Origin: Candidatus Poribacteria bacterium
GTDB taxonomy: Bacteria; Poribacteria; WGA-4E; WGA-3G
NCBI GenBank assembly: GCA_022827225.1
Contig: JAJDTJ010000042.1
Coordinates: 1-52,476 of the forward strand
Direction of reading: 5' to 3'
DNA: 52,476 nucleotides
Shown here: positions 1-8,335 of the stretch, piece by piece
How positions within the stretch are numbered: position 1 is the first letter of the stretch
How the letters are laid out: the number at the start of each line of letters is the position of its first letter
Made by a program: the position numbers and the translations under genes
The notes under the pieces: model-generated
Told to the model about the DNA's origin: nothing
The model's input: the letters and a program-made list of their open reading frames with translations, nothing else
The model's database searches: none

Positions 1-60
1 CCCGATTGAGATTAAAAGATCGTCACAAATCGTATAAAGTGCTACAATAGTCAAGTCCAT
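1..60 (-). CDS. IS982-like transposase, N-terminal fragment cut by window edge
   Basis: Only the first 20 codons are visible; the gene runs off the left edge. It starts at an ATG preceded by an AAGGAG ribosome site 6 bases upstream. The visible start (MDLTIVALYTICDDLLISIG) resembles, from memory, the N-terminus of IS982-type DDE transposases, which open with a hydrophobic stretch and a DD pair. The bases between this gene and the broken porin-like reading frame upstream would be the IS end, including an ATCCTTTATA stretch near 99-108. The family name is a recollection from 20 residues and needs the rest of the gene. Confidence 0.5.
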   Translation of the reverse strand, partial: MDLTIVALYTICDDLLISIG

Positions 61-114
61 GGGGTTCTCCTTTTGTTTTTGCGTTAAAAACACTATAAAG
101 GATATCCCATGGAT

Positions 115-402
115 TTACAAGTGGCAACTTGGGTTATTATAGTCGAGATCAGCATTGAGACGGAAAATCTCAAGGTCCACATCACCGATATTTTCGCCGC
201 GGGGATGTGGATTTTCGTCATCGCCGTAGGTTGTACTGTAGGCGTAGTTGACGCGCATCGCTCCCCCGACTTTAATGGGGCTTTTCTCGGGGGCTGGTGC
301 TTCAACCGCTTCTTCTTCGTCCGTATCTGCGGTTGCCACCGCAGGAATAGTGAGCAGACAGGTAATAACTGTCAGGAATGTCAGATATAATGTCGTTTTC
401 AT
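115..402 (-). pseudogene. Porin-like outer-membrane protein, truncated by IS insertion
   Basis: The 95-codon frame opens with a clear Sec signal peptide (MKTTLYLTFLTVITCLL, then AVATAD), an acidic Pro/Glu linker, and a stretch (GGAMRVNYAYS, then DVDLEIFRLNADLDY) that looks like the first strands of an outer-membrane beta barrel. It then stops abruptly with residues unlike a barrel, 55 bases before the IS982-like start codon. Porins of this kind are normally 350 residues or more, so most of the gene is missing or lies beyond the IS outside the window. Porin assignment is by pattern only. Confidence 0.5.
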
Positions 403-412
403 TGTTTTCTCC

Positions 413-1234
413 TTATATGTTCCGCATCATCATCCTATCGAAGAATCGGTCGCTTGTATATCTTCGCAGGAATAGAATTGGTTTGGCAAATTTGCCAATA
501 GCATAACGGGTTTTGGGTTTCCGAACAGATATAGCGTGCGCAATTGTGTGAGCTACGACGGATGGATCGGATCCGTAATTTGGCGACTCCAAGTGATTCC
601 GAAAACTTTTGATAACGGCACTTGTGATGGCTGCGTAAGGGCCTCCACCGGCGCTCCTTTCCATCTGTTCAATCATAACATTTCCAAAATTGGTTTCAAT
701 GACACCGGGTTCAATAATGATGACATCAATATTGAAAGGCGTGACTTCAAGCCGCAGACAATCGCTCCATCCTTCAAGTGCGTGTTTTGTTGCATGGTAC
801 CAAGCTCCGAGGGGCATATAGGTTTTCCCACCGATTGAAGATATATTGACGATTTTCCCATATTTTTTTTCACGCATATTCGGTAAAACGTGTTGCGTGA
901 GGTTTGCTAAACCGAAGATGTTCACTTCAAATTGGTAGCGTGCTTCTTCCAAGGGTATATCTTCCATCGCGCCATACAGACCGAACCCAGCATTGTTGAT
1001 TAAGATGTCAATACCGCCATACGTTGATGTAATGTGCTCGACGACTGAGTTTACCTCCTCTTTTTGTGTAATATCCATTTTGAAAGTGGCTACCCGTAAT
1101 GCTTTTAGGTCGTCCATTTTCTCGACCTGCCTTGCGGCGGCACAAACAGTATAAGCATTTCCAGCAAGTTTCTGTGCAGTAGCACGCCCGATTCCTGAAG
1201 AGGCACCTGTAATCAGTATGACTTTTTTATCCAT
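413..1234 (-). CDS. SDR-family NAD(P)-dependent oxidoreductase
   Basis: This 273-residue protein is a classical short-chain dehydrogenase. It has the nucleotide-binding TGASSGIG motif at residues 9-16, an NNAG motif near residue 86, and the catalytic Ser with YHATK (Tyr-X-X-X-Lys) near residues 140-155. The family reduces or oxidises alcohols and carbonyls with NAD(P); the substrate cannot be read from sequence. The region after the catalytic motif (IEPGVIETNF) is also typical. The start ATG follows CAGGAG at a good distance. The gene ends 10 bases before the truncated porin-like gene, on the same strand. Confidence 0.9.
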   Translation of the reverse strand: MDKKVILITGASSGIGRATAQKLAGNAYTVCAAARQVEKMDDLKALRVATFKMDITQKEEVNSVVEHITSTYGGIDILINNAGFGLYGAMEDIPLEEARYQFEVNIFGLANLTQHVLPNMREKKYGKIVNISSIGGKTYMPLGAWYHATKHALEGWSDCLRLEVTPFNIDVIIIEPGVIETNFGNVMIEQMERSAGGGPYAAITSAVIKSFRNHLESPNYGSDPSVVAHTIAHAISVRKPKTRYAIGKFAKPILFLRRYTSDRFFDRMMMRNI

Positions 1235-1894
1235 AAATTTCTCCTGTTTTTCTATTGAAACATCATAAGAATCTCTGAAACTACGGCTTGTGCTAATTGT
1301 TTTTGTATTTTATTTGACGCAGAAATGCGTTGATTTTGTGTGTGAGTCAATCCATCCTTATACTATCCTATAAGTCAGGAAAACAAAAGGAGGCATAAGG
1401 ATGGACTTACATTCTACTTTACAACGCGCTGCTTTGCATTCGAGTCTGCCAGTCCAAAAACAAATTTACCTGACCTGATAAAAATTGTCAAGAAAAAATA
1501 TTGGAGGGTTTTCGGCTAGGTAATGATATATAGCATTTTGAGATTTCAAACTTAGACTATCGGGGACTCGCGTTTTGGAAATGTAGCAAAATCATTATTA
1601 AAGCGAAAACTCTCTACTGGTTTAATGGATATGGCTATATTCCAAACGTTTGAAGGCTACATTATTCGCGAAGGTTTTGCGTTTTCTTATTATATGTTAG
1701 GTGAGGCAAGCGAATTGGCACTTGAGCCATAGGTGGATACCTCCTACGAAGGACATCTCTTAGGTAAGCACTTTGGCAGGTTTGCAGTGATTGATGGACA
1801 CGCAAAAAACAACCCGCGCAGATACCACAATTTTAGATGAATGAAAGGGGCGCGAGGACGACATAGGTTCCCTAACCCCTACAGAAATCGTACG
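1235..1894. other. 660-base gap with decayed sequence
   Basis: No intact gene is visible. At 1353-1409 an 11-base inverted repeat (TCCATCCTTAT / ATAAGGATGGA) flanks AAAACAAAAGGAG and an ATGGACTTAC. That layout mirrors the 5' end and start of the IS982-like element at the left edge and may be a relic of a related element. The stretch 1559-1840 reads as a coding relic and is listed separately. Nothing else was recognised. Confidence 0.4.
1559..1840 (+). pseudogene. Unrecognised coding relic with one internal stop
   Basis: One frame reads for 94 codons with a single TAG in the middle. It contains protein-like stretches such as FQTFEGYIIREGFAFSYYML before the stop and EGHLLGKHFGRFAVIDGHAK after it. 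No start codon with a ribosome site and no family could be recognised. The composition looks more like a decayed gene than random intergenic DNA, but this is a weak call that could be chance. Confidence 0.25.
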
Positions 1895-2947
1895 CTATTG
1901 TATACTTGTGCGCGCTTGTGCGCGCTTGAAAAATACCTGCGGATCCGCTAACCATTCGGCGTATCCAATATTCCCGCCATCAGTGAGATAGTCAATCCAT
2001 GCATTGAGAGACACTCGCAAAGCCACATCTTCCACTGCAAGGGTAAAGCCGCCGTATTCAACCTGATCATCAAGGGCGGTGACAACGAAGGCACCGTGGG
2101 TCGCCGCTGCAGCATCACGGTTGCCAATCTCGCCTCTCGCGATTGCGTCGATCCTGCCATCAGTGAGAGCCTCAAACAACGCGGATTCACCGACATCGTC
2201 GCCGAGATAAATCACCTGAGGCATGTTTTCTGTAGGCGGATAAAGCGTCTGTCTACCGGCTAAACTCGGAGCAGAACCGGCTGCGGTAATGCTATATTGC
2301 TGTGTACCATCAGCGACAACGCTGCCAGCGGATGTTTCAATGCGGGTCCCCTCGATGAGAACACCATCGGTGTTGACCATTCCGGTGATTTCGAGCAGGC
2401 GGGCTTCTCCAGTTGTCCCCGAAAGCACGCCGACCCTGACATCACGGGTCAGTGAAGCATAGTTAGAGAGTCGATCGGCATCTTCGGAACGTACCAAGAG
2501 CGATTGCCGGAACTTGATGTGTCCCAATGTAAAGGCAACAACCTGTTTGCCTGTTGTGTCCTGTGTCCGAGAATCAAGGATCGTGATGCCGCCCCCAATT
2601 AGGTCATATTCGGGCTCGGCAGCCTTCAGCCAGATGCCAGACCATTCAGCGATACCACTTCGGGAGAAAGAGATACCCGTTCCATCCATGGCTTCAAGTG
2701 CCGTCAAGAGGTCTGCCTCATAACCGAGATGGGTGTTAAACCCATCAGAAGCCGGATCCGGGTTTGCGCTGTAACTGACAGGCGCGAAATACGCATAGAA
2801 CCCAACATTGACAACCCGTTTCCCATCATCAGATACCTCGTGCTTTTCAGATGGCTCCGGCGCAATCACTTGCTGAATCCGCTGGCACCCATACACCATG
2901 AAACACACTATCAGGCATAAAAAGAAAAAAGCATAACTCCGAAACAT
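1895..2947 (-). CDS. Periplasmic solute-binding lipoprotein (ABC family 3-like)
   Basis: This 350-residue protein begins with a hydrophobic segment ending in a lipobox-like VYGC, so it is probably a lipoprotein. The body (VGFYAYFAPVSY, then GYEADLLTALEAM, YDLIGGGITI, VGVLSGTTGEA, LTDGRIDAIARGE) follows the order of family 3 extracellular binding proteins: ligand lobe, hinge, second lobe with a 'variation/discount' strand. These bind amino acids or similar solutes for ABC import, but no permease or ATPase is adjacent. I chose the ATG at 2947, behind AGGAGAG, over an in-frame upstream start that would overlap the preceding gene. The 3' end carries a 10-base tandem duplication (TGCGCGCTTG). Confidence 0.75.
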   Translation of the reverse strand: MFRSYAFFFLCLIVCFMVYGCQRIQQVIAPEPSEKHEVSDDGKRVVNVGFYAYFAPVSYSANPDPASDGFNTHLGYEADLLTALEAMDGTGISFSRSGIAEWSGIWLKAAEPEYDLIGGGITILDSRTQDTTGKQVVAFTLGHIKFRQSLLVRSEDADRLSNYASLTRDVRVGVLSGTTGEARLLEITGMVNTDGVLIEGTRIETSAGSVVADGTQQYSITAAGSAPSLAGRQTLYPPTENMPQVIYLGDDVGESALFEALTDGRIDAIARGEIGNRDAAAATHGAFVVTALDDQVEYGGFTLAVEDVALRVSLNAWIDYLTDGGNIGYAEWLADPQVFFKRAQARTSIQ

Positions 2948-2994
2948 AATCTCTCCTACAACACATCTGGACCTATTTCTGGCAGCTGTTAGTG

Positions 2995-4395
2995 CTACCC
3001 TTTTTTTATTGCCCACAATGTTTTTAAAATGATTTTGATGTCTAAACCGAGCGACCAGTTTTCGATATAGTACCGGTCATAAGAGATCCGTTCTTCAAGC
3101 GAAGTGTTGCCTCGTAAACCGTTGACTTGTGCCCAACCTGTCATACCAGATTTGACGCGCTGCCGTGCCAGATAGTGCGGAATAGATTCACTGAAGGTGT
3201 CAATGAGACCGGACATCTCTGGACGGGGTCCAACAAGACTCATATCGCCTTTGAGGACATTAAAAAATTGAGGCAATTCGTCGAGACTCCAGCGTCTGAG
3301 AAACTTTCCGAGCGGTGTCTGGCGTGGGTCATCGGTTTTTGCCCAGACATGCCCGACTTTCTTTTCCGCGTCTGCGCGCATAGAACGGAACTTATAGATA
3401 TTGAACGGCTTTCCGGCTCTGCCGACCCGTTCTTGCCGGAAAATCGCTTTGCCGGGCGATGTCAGTCGGATTGCGATTGCGATTATTAGCATCAACGGAC
3501 TTAGCACAATCAACGCAAACAGGCTGAAAAGGATGTCAATGAGTCGCTTGGCGATACCGTGTGCCCCCTGCATCGGTGTCTCTCGCAATTGCAACACCGG
3601 TATACTGTCGAAAAAGGTGATAGCTGTGCCGCCTTTAATAAATTCGGAGAGCTCAGGGAGTAGGTTGATTTGGACGGGTACGCCTTCGCAGGCGTGGAGA
3701 ATTTGGAGGATAGTCTTGTTCGGGACTGTCGGGGATGAGATGAAGAGCGTGTCAAGTCGATGCTTTTGAACAATTTCCAGTATATTTCGATTTTCACCAA
3801 GGTGTGGAATTTCTGAAGTGTCGGCATCTGCTGTTTCGGTGATTATACCGACTAATTCGTAGCCGCTGTTCGGTTTTGCTTTTAATGCGTCAATAAACTG
3901 TTCAGCGCGGGCATCATAACCGATGAGTGCGATACGACTCACACCGACCCCTTGTGCGTGAATCGCTTGACGGAAACGGTGAAGGACGAGCCTTCCCAAA
4001 AACAACCAGACGAGGCTGAACCCAGAAGCGAGCAGCATGACCCAGCGAGAGTAAGCGTCGTGGTGATAGATGAAAAAAAGGGCAGCTAACGTGGCAATGA
4101 GCGCGATACCGGAAGCTTTGCAAAGCGTCCAAAATGCCGAAAAAGTGGCATTGCTTTCCGGGCGATAAAGTTTCAATGCCTTCAGTGTCATCAACCAGAT
4201 AATCGCCATCAGCGGGATGAGTCGGAAATAGTCGTCAAGCGGCGGGGTGCCCCCTTTATGTAACGCGAGTGCTTCCGGGGTCCAACCCGATTCAAACCGA
4301 ACCCAATACGCGACAACAATTGCAGTGGCGACGAAACCGAGATCAAATAAGACTGTGAGCGCGATGAGCAAGTGGTCTAGCGTTTTCTTATTCAT
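2995..4395 (-). CDS. Exopolysaccharide polyprenyl glycosylphosphotransferase
   Basis: This membrane enzyme transfers a sugar-1-phosphate to undecaprenyl phosphate and so starts a surface polysaccharide repeat unit. The N-terminal half has four to five hydrophobic helices, followed by a Rossmann-like soluble region (IALIGYDARAEQFIDAL). The C-terminal third is the catalytic bacterial sugar transferase domain: KRLIDILFSLFALIVLSPLM, FRQERVGRAGKPFNIYKFRSM, RRWSLDELPQFFNVLKGDMS, VGPRPE, and a final GWAQVNGLRG. The ATG at 4395 gives 466 residues, close to WcaJ/WbaP size; a TTG at 4485 would add 30. No other polysaccharide genes are nearby, so the sugar is unknown. Confidence 0.88.
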   Translation of the reverse strand: MNKKTLDHLLIALTVLFDLGFVATAIVVAYWVRFESGWTPEALALHKGGTPPLDDYFRLIPLMAIIWLMTLKALKLYRPESNATFSAFWTLCKASGIALIATLAALFFIYHHDAYSRWVMLLASGFSLVWLFLGRLVLHRFRQAIHAQGVGVSRIALIGYDARAEQFIDALKAKPNSGYELVGIITETADADTSEIPHLGENRNILEIVQKHRLDTLFISSPTVPNKTILQILHACEGVPVQINLLPELSEFIKGGTAITFFDSIPVLQLRETPMQGAHGIAKRLIDILFSLFALIVLSPLMLIIAIAIRLTSPGKAIFRQERVGRAGKPFNIYKFRSMRADAEKKVGHVWAKTDDPRQTPLGKFLRRWSLDELPQFFNVLKGDMSLVGPRPEMSGLIDTFSESIPHYLARQRVKSGMTGWAQVNGLRGNTSLEERISYDRYYIENWSLGLDIKIILKTLWAIKKG

Positions 4396-4706
4396 TGATT
4401 TCAGGTTAAACGGAACTTGCAAACCCGTGTTGAGGGCTGCGTTCAGATTGCCTCTCGTAGTATGTTTTCCAAGCCGAGCTTGCAATTCTGTCAGTCCGAT
4501 ACGGCACTAACAAGGAACTAACAGATACCTTATAGTATAGCAAATTTGCAGGACGCTTTCAAATTAAAATCGGGTGCTATTTGAAGATCGGCGGACACAA
4601 ATGGTTGCTGATAAATTCCGCACAATGTGTTATGCTATCATTACAGACTTTTGCAACGTAAATTGCGGGAGCATGCAAGTTATGCCGAAATCGGAGGAGA
4701 CACACA

Positions 4707-5798
4707 ATGGCGAATGAACTGAGAGTAGGGATTGTTGGTGCGCATCGTGGGAGTTCATACATGGCACCTTTTAGCGCGATAGCAGAAACTGAGGTGACGG
4801 CGTTTTGTGACATCAATGAAGAAACGCTTCAGAGCGTTGCTGAACGGTTTAATGTCCCTCAGCAGTTTACGGATTATGAAGCGATGCTGGATGCGGTAGA
4901 CCTTGTTGTGCTTGCGACACCTGAGAACCTCCATGTGCCGCAGTCGATTGCGGCGTTGGAAGCCGGGAAACATGTTATCAGCGAAGTGACTGCCGCTGTT
5001 AACTTAGAGGAGTGCTACGATTTGGTTCGAGCCGTTCGGAAATCGTCTGCTAAATATACGATGGCTGAAAATACATGCTATTCCAAGGCGAATGTACTGA
5101 TCCGCAATATGGTAGATTCCGGTATGTTCGGGGATGTCTATTTCGGGGAAGGCGAATACCTCCACAACGTCAAGTCGCTCCATCACGATGCGAGTGGTAA
5201 CCCGACGTGGCGATATTATTGGCAGGTCGGTATTAATCGGTGTAACTATGCGACGCATAGCCTGGGTCCGGTGCTTCAGTGGTTTGGTGGACGTGTTGCG
5301 AGTGTCTGTTGTCTCGGTACCGGTGTTCACACCGACCCTGAACACGCGATGGAGGATACCGTGATGATGCTGTGTAAAACGGATTGTGGTGGGCTAATCA
5401 AGATTCGGATTGATATGCTCTCGAACCGTCCGGCAAATTCCTATTTCAGTCTACAAGGCACAAAGGGGTGTTATGAGGGTTCGCGTGGGCTGGGTGCTGC
5501 ACCGAAGATTTGGTTGGACGAGTTCTCGGTAACTGAACAGTGGCGACCGCTCTCCCAATTTGAGGACTGCCTGCCGGAACGTTGGCAGAACCCGCCTGCT
5601 GAAGCGGAAAGCGTTGGTGATCTCGGTGAGTATTTCAAGGTGCGGGATTTTGTTGATAGTATCCTCACGGATACAACTCCGCCGATTGATGTCTACACGG
5701 CGATGGATTTCACGGTGCCGGGGTTGGTTTCAGAACAATCCATTGCAAACGGCGGTGCGCCGATAGAAGTTCCCGATTTCCGGGAAATTGATTTTTAA
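4707..5798 (+). CDS. Gfo/Idh/MocA family oxidoreductase
   Basis: This 363-residue protein has an N-terminal Rossmann domain (RVGIVGAHRGSS at residues 6-17, AFCDINEETLQSVAERF, then VVLATPENLHVPQSIAALEAGKHV) and the longer C-terminal substrate domain of Gfo/Idh/MocA enzymes. These usually oxidise sugars, inositols or related polyols with NAD(P). The usual EKP motif is replaced by SEVTAAV, so the family's catalytic lysine is not in its standard place, and activity or substrate may differ. The ATG follows a strong GGAGGA. The leader ATGCCGAAATCGGAGGA recurs almost unchanged before glnA. Confidence 0.85.
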   Translation: MANELRVGIVGAHRGSSYMAPFSAIAETEVTAFCDINEETLQSVAERFNVPQQFTDYEAMLDAVDLVVLATPENLHVPQSIAALEAGKHVISEVTAAVNLEECYDLVRAVRKSSAKYTMAENTCYSKANVLIRNMVDSGMFGDVYFGEGEYLHNVKSLHHDASGNPTWRYYWQVGINRCNYATHSLGPVLQWFGGRVASVCCLGTGVHTDPEHAMEDTVMMLCKTDCGGLIKIRIDMLSNRPANSYFSLQGTKGCYEGSRGLGAAPKIWLDEFSVTEQWRPLSQFEDCLPERWQNPPAEAESVGDLGEYFKVRDFVDSILTDTTPPIDVYTAMDFTVPGLVSEQSIANGGAPIEVPDFREIDF

Positions 5799-5880
5799 TT
5801 TTACCTTGCGGTTCGGTTAGGTATGATATAGGTTTCAATCCCCTTTCCGTATATCCGCACTCCACTTCGTTACGTGCTAT
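5791..5880. repeat. Dispersed leader repeat, inverted copy at the 3' end of the preceding gene
   Basis: Read on the minus strand, CCTAACCGAACCGCAAGG followed by AAATTAAAAAT matches the leader found directly before start codons at 6133, 38768 and, diverged, 50632. Here it abuts the stop codon of a plus-strand gene and no minus-strand start follows. The following bases to about 5880 (ATATCCGCACTCCACTTCGTTACGTGCTAT) resemble parts of the longer copies near 6200 and 37930. Confidence 0.5.
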
Positions 5881-5956
5881 AGTTTTGTTAAATCTGCATG
5901 CACTGGTGTTGCGTTTTGCAATTTTGGGGGGCGGATTGGATCTGAGAAGAGTAAGG

Positions 5957-6133
5957 TTACTCTTCTTCTTCTACAGGTGTAAAGACGAGTCCGCAGCTGC
6001 TACAACGGTACCCGCTCTCCGGCTTCGATTCAACGACAGGGAAAAGCATTCCACAACAGATTGGACACGGTTCGTCTATTTCCATGTCGGCTTGTTCCAT
6101 TTCGCCGGATCGGTTTTCAAATTCAACGATCAT
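5957..6133 (-). CDS. Small acidic zinc-ribbon protein (58 aa)
   Basis: This short gene encodes 58 residues. It has an acidic N-terminus, a CPICC motif at residues 23-27 and a CSSC motif at residues 44-47, then an acidic tail of four glutamates. The CPxC ... CxxC spacing of about 17-20 residues fits a one-zinc ribbon, as in small transcription-related or regulatory proteins. The ATG is preceded by the dispersed leader repeat, whose CAAGGG serves as the ribosome site. Similar tiny zinc ribbons occur elsewhere in the window (39843-40025). Function unknown. Confidence 0.7.
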   Translation of the reverse strand: MIVEFENRSGEMEQADMEIDEPCPICCGMLFPVVESKPESGYRCSSCGLVFTPVEEEE

Positions 6134-6245
6134 ATTTTTAATTTCCCTTGCGGTTAAGGCACGTTAGTTGGTGCCTTGAAAGTTCGTTCTTAAAATCTAA
6201 AGAAATACCCAAGCAAAAACCTTTCCACTTCGTTTTAGGCTACGT
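6131..6245 (-). repeat. Leader repeat, long copy, with hairpin
   Basis: The copy contains the core CCGCAAGGGAAATTAAAAATATG (minus strand, written in parts), a 7-bp hairpin AAGGCAC/GTGCCTT at 6156-6162 and 6171-6177, and a distal part (AAGAAATACCCAAGCAAAAACC, then CCACTTCGTT and GGCTAC). The distal part is also present at 37920-37970. It forms the leader of the small zinc-ribbon gene. Confidence 0.55.
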
Positions 6246-6305
6246 TTTCTATACTAACATGCGTTTGAATCGCGAGCACGACGTGCTTCTACCTAAGAGG
6301 CAGTT

Positions 6306-6878
6306 TTAATCAGCAATAGTAACGCGTCTATAGATGTCGTGCACGGATATCTTGCATCCGATTGAGGTGAGCGGCAGGACATCTTCAGGTGCGCGAAATT
6401 CGGTATGTTCCGACTGTTCACCTTGCCGCCGATAATGTTCAACGCAGAATCTGTGCTGTGAAACGAGAATGTAGTCTTGCAGTGATGTCCGTTGCTGATA
6501 GTGTTCAAATTTCTCGCCTCGGTCATAGGCTGCAGTGGAGGGTGAAAGCACCTCTACGATAACAATCGGGTTCAGAAGTGTGTCGAAGACATCATCTGCA
6601 AAGCGTGGTTCATCGCAGACAACAAGAACATCTGGATAGAAATAGGCTGTTGGACTCGCCTGTACGCGCATATCACTCGAATGGACTTCACAATCTGATT
6701 CCATCAATTGATTATAAAGTCTATTAGATATGTTGCTTGTGATCAGACTATGTGCGCGGCTTGCCCCAGACATCGCAAATATCTGTCCGTTGAGGTACTC
6801 ACTTTTGTGCAGTGCCTTCCGTTCTTGGGTGATGTATTCCTCAGCGGTGAAGAGGGTTTGTGCAGGAAGAGATGCCAT
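6306..6878 (-). CDS. Uma2-family (DUF820) nuclease-like protein
   Basis: This 190-residue protein belongs to the Uma2/DUF820 family, which has a PD-(D/E)XK nuclease fold and is greatly expanded in cyanobacteria and other bacteria with many transposons. Visible family marks are LFTAEEYITQER near the N-terminus, GQIFAMSGASRAHSLITSNI, the PDV of YFYPDVLVVCDEP, the conserved VEVLSPSTAAYDRGEKFEHY with the second acidic residue, and a final SVHDIYRRV. The biological role of the family is not settled. The upstream flank lies only ~27 bases from the right end of the TnpB element. The start follows AAGGAAAT. Confidence 0.85.
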   Translation of the reverse strand: MASLPAQTLFTAEEYITQERKALHKSEYLNGQIFAMSGASRAHSLITSNISNRLYNQLMESDCEVHSSDMRVQASPTAYFYPDVLVVCDEPRFADDVFDTLLNPIVIVEVLSPSTAAYDRGEKFEHYQQRTSLQDYILVSQHRFCVEHYRRQGEQSEHTEFRAPEDVLPLTSIGCKISVHDIYRRVTIAD

Positions 6879-6917
6879 AAGTATTTCCTTGAATAGAAGT
6901 CATATTGACAACGTCAA

Positions 6918-6945
6918 CTACCCAAGCCTAAAGACTTGGGCTTGT
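6918..6945 (-). other. Right-end hairpin of tnpB element, likely part of reRNA
   Basis: The 6-bp stem CCCAAG/CTTGGG has an 8-base loop containing the TAG stop of tnpB. TnpB guide RNAs (reRNA/omegaRNA) are known to be made from the 3' end of tnpB through the right end, with the guide in the flanking DNA. That would place the guide just left of 6905, in the leader of the Uma2 gene. Confidence 0.6.
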
Positions 6946-8211
6946 ATTGAGTGCGTTGAACAATAGGAGTTGTTCAGCAGTCTCTAAGCCCTTTGTCTTT
7001 GTCGCTTCGTTCTTGTTTCTCGTTTCATAGAGGGTGGCAACCCACCGCTCTCCACGAAAGGCAGCAGCTGCCTTAAAAAGGATGTTCAGGGCAGCATTGT
7101 GGTCACGGTCTAAAGACGTGCCACAAGACTGACAACTGAAAGTGCGTATCGCTAAAGAGAGTTTCTTTGCCGACTTCTTACCACAACTTGAGCACGTTTG
7201 CGAAGTATTCTTGGGATCAACTTGGTGGAAATGCAGACCGTCTCTTTCGGCTATATCCGCACACCACTTAAAGAAGATACCCCAAGACGCATCCGAAATG
7301 CTCTTGCTCAGGTGTTTGTTCTGAACCATATTGGAGGTATTTAGGTTTTCCGCGACCAATACATTGTTGTCTTTATGGTGGAAAAGTTTATAGACCAGTT
7401 TACCGATAAAGTCTTTGCGTCTATTGGCAGTTCGCTCATGGTGCAAAGCGAGTTTGTGTTGTTGTTTCTTTCGACGGTTAGACCCTAACTTTTTACGCGA
7501 TAGGTCTTTAGAATGTTTTCGGAGCAGCCCTTCGGCTTGACGATACCAACGCGGATTCTCTTCTTTTTCACCTTCGGAAGTCGTGAGGTAGTCTGTCGTG
7601 CCAACGTCAATAGCGATCGCATCTGTTGGTTCAACTTTCGGCGTATCGGGGAGTTCACAGGAAATATGAGCATACCAGCCACTCGCTTTTTTTACCAGCG
7701 AGACTTCTTTCGGATCGCCTTCAAGCGGGCGGTGCATGTATATCTTCACTTCGCCAAGTTTCGGCACTTTCAAACGGTCATGTTTCCAAGACGTTTCTCG
7801 GATCGGAGTCTCGCGAACGCGTTCATATTCACCCGTAGATTCATTCTTGACCTTGTATTTACGGAGTTTCCACGTCATAGACTTTATGCGTTTGCGATGT
7901 CTTGGATACCCTTTTTTTCCTGCACCGTTTTTACACCGTGTATAAAAACCATCAAACGCTTTATCCGTACGTTCCAAAGAACAGGCTTGCATATCTTGGG
8001 GCACCTCACGAAAGTCGGCGTATTTTTTACGGGCAACAGTTAACTTGTTCTTTTGGTCCTTGAGAGAAACGCGTTCACCTTCTGTCTCCCAAGCAACCTG
8101 GCGGTCATGGCGGGCAGAGTTCTGAAGCTCGCAAAGGTGGTCAAGCCATCGGAATAATGTTGTTTCCTGTGTCTGTGTCGGATACACAGGATATTTGAAA
8201 GTCAATCTCAT
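6928..8211 (-). CDS. tnpB: TnpB RNA-guided nuclease (IS200/IS605 OrfB)
   Basis: This 427-residue protein is a full-length TnpB. It has an N-terminal helical and beta region (MRLTFKYPVYPTQTQ), RuvC-I IAIDVGTTDY with Asp202, the bridge region rich in Lys/Arg, RuvC-II VLVAENLN with Glu288, a zinc ribbon with Cys340/Cys343 and Cys360/Cys363, and RuvC-III LDRDHNAALNIL with Asp370. All three catalytic acidic residues are therefore present, so the nuclease is probably active. In the family, TnpB cuts DNA guided by an RNA from the element's right end and helps keep the element at its donor site. The last residues (TSPSL) are encoded by the right-end hairpin. A strong promoter lies 125 bases upstream. 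Confidence 0.92.
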   Translation of the reverse strand: MRLTFKYPVYPTQTQETTLFRWLDHLCELQNSARHDRQVAWETEGERVSLKDQKNKLTVARKKYADFREVPQDMQACSLERTDKAFDGFYTRCKNGAGKKGYPRHRKRIKSMTWKLRKYKVKNESTGEYERVRETPIRETSWKHDRLKVPKLGEVKIYMHRPLEGDPKEVSLVKKASGWYAHISCELPDTPKVEPTDAIAIDVGTTDYLTTSEGEKEENPRWYRQAEGLLRKHSKDLSRKKLGSNRRKKQQHKLALHHERTANRRKDFIGKLVYKLFHHKDNNVLVAENLNTSNMVQNKHLSKSISDASWGIFFKWCADIAERDGLHFHQVDPKNTSQTCSSCGKKSAKKLSLAIRTFSCQSCGTSLDRDHNAALNILFKAAAAFRGERWVATLYETRNKNEATKTKGLETAEQLLLFNALNTSPSL

Positions 8212-8238
8212 AGTCTATCTCGTGTCGCTCGCCTTTAT

Positions 8239-8305
8239 CCCCTGATAAGTGGGAGGTAGACACATTATCGGGGTCCCCACCGGTTACTCGGAAGGGAGTG
8301 GTAAC
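8239..8305 (-). other. Structured 5' leader of tnpB mRNA
   Basis: Between the strong promoter and tnpB, two hairpins can form: GTTAC/GTAAC (8283-8287 with 8301-8305) and a CCCC-bulge-GATAA / TTATC-GGGG stem (8239-8248 with 8265-8273). A 117-base structured leader is unusual for a transposon nuclease gene and could control translation or be a separate RNA. Confidence 0.45.
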
Positions 8306-8335
8306 GCTTATAGTATCTGTTAGTGTAATAGAAAT

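Noticed and set aside
3127..3489. Open frames on the plus strand over the glycosylphosphotransferase gene
   Set aside because: They are antisense shadows; the minus-strand frame has clear transmembrane and catalytic motifs.
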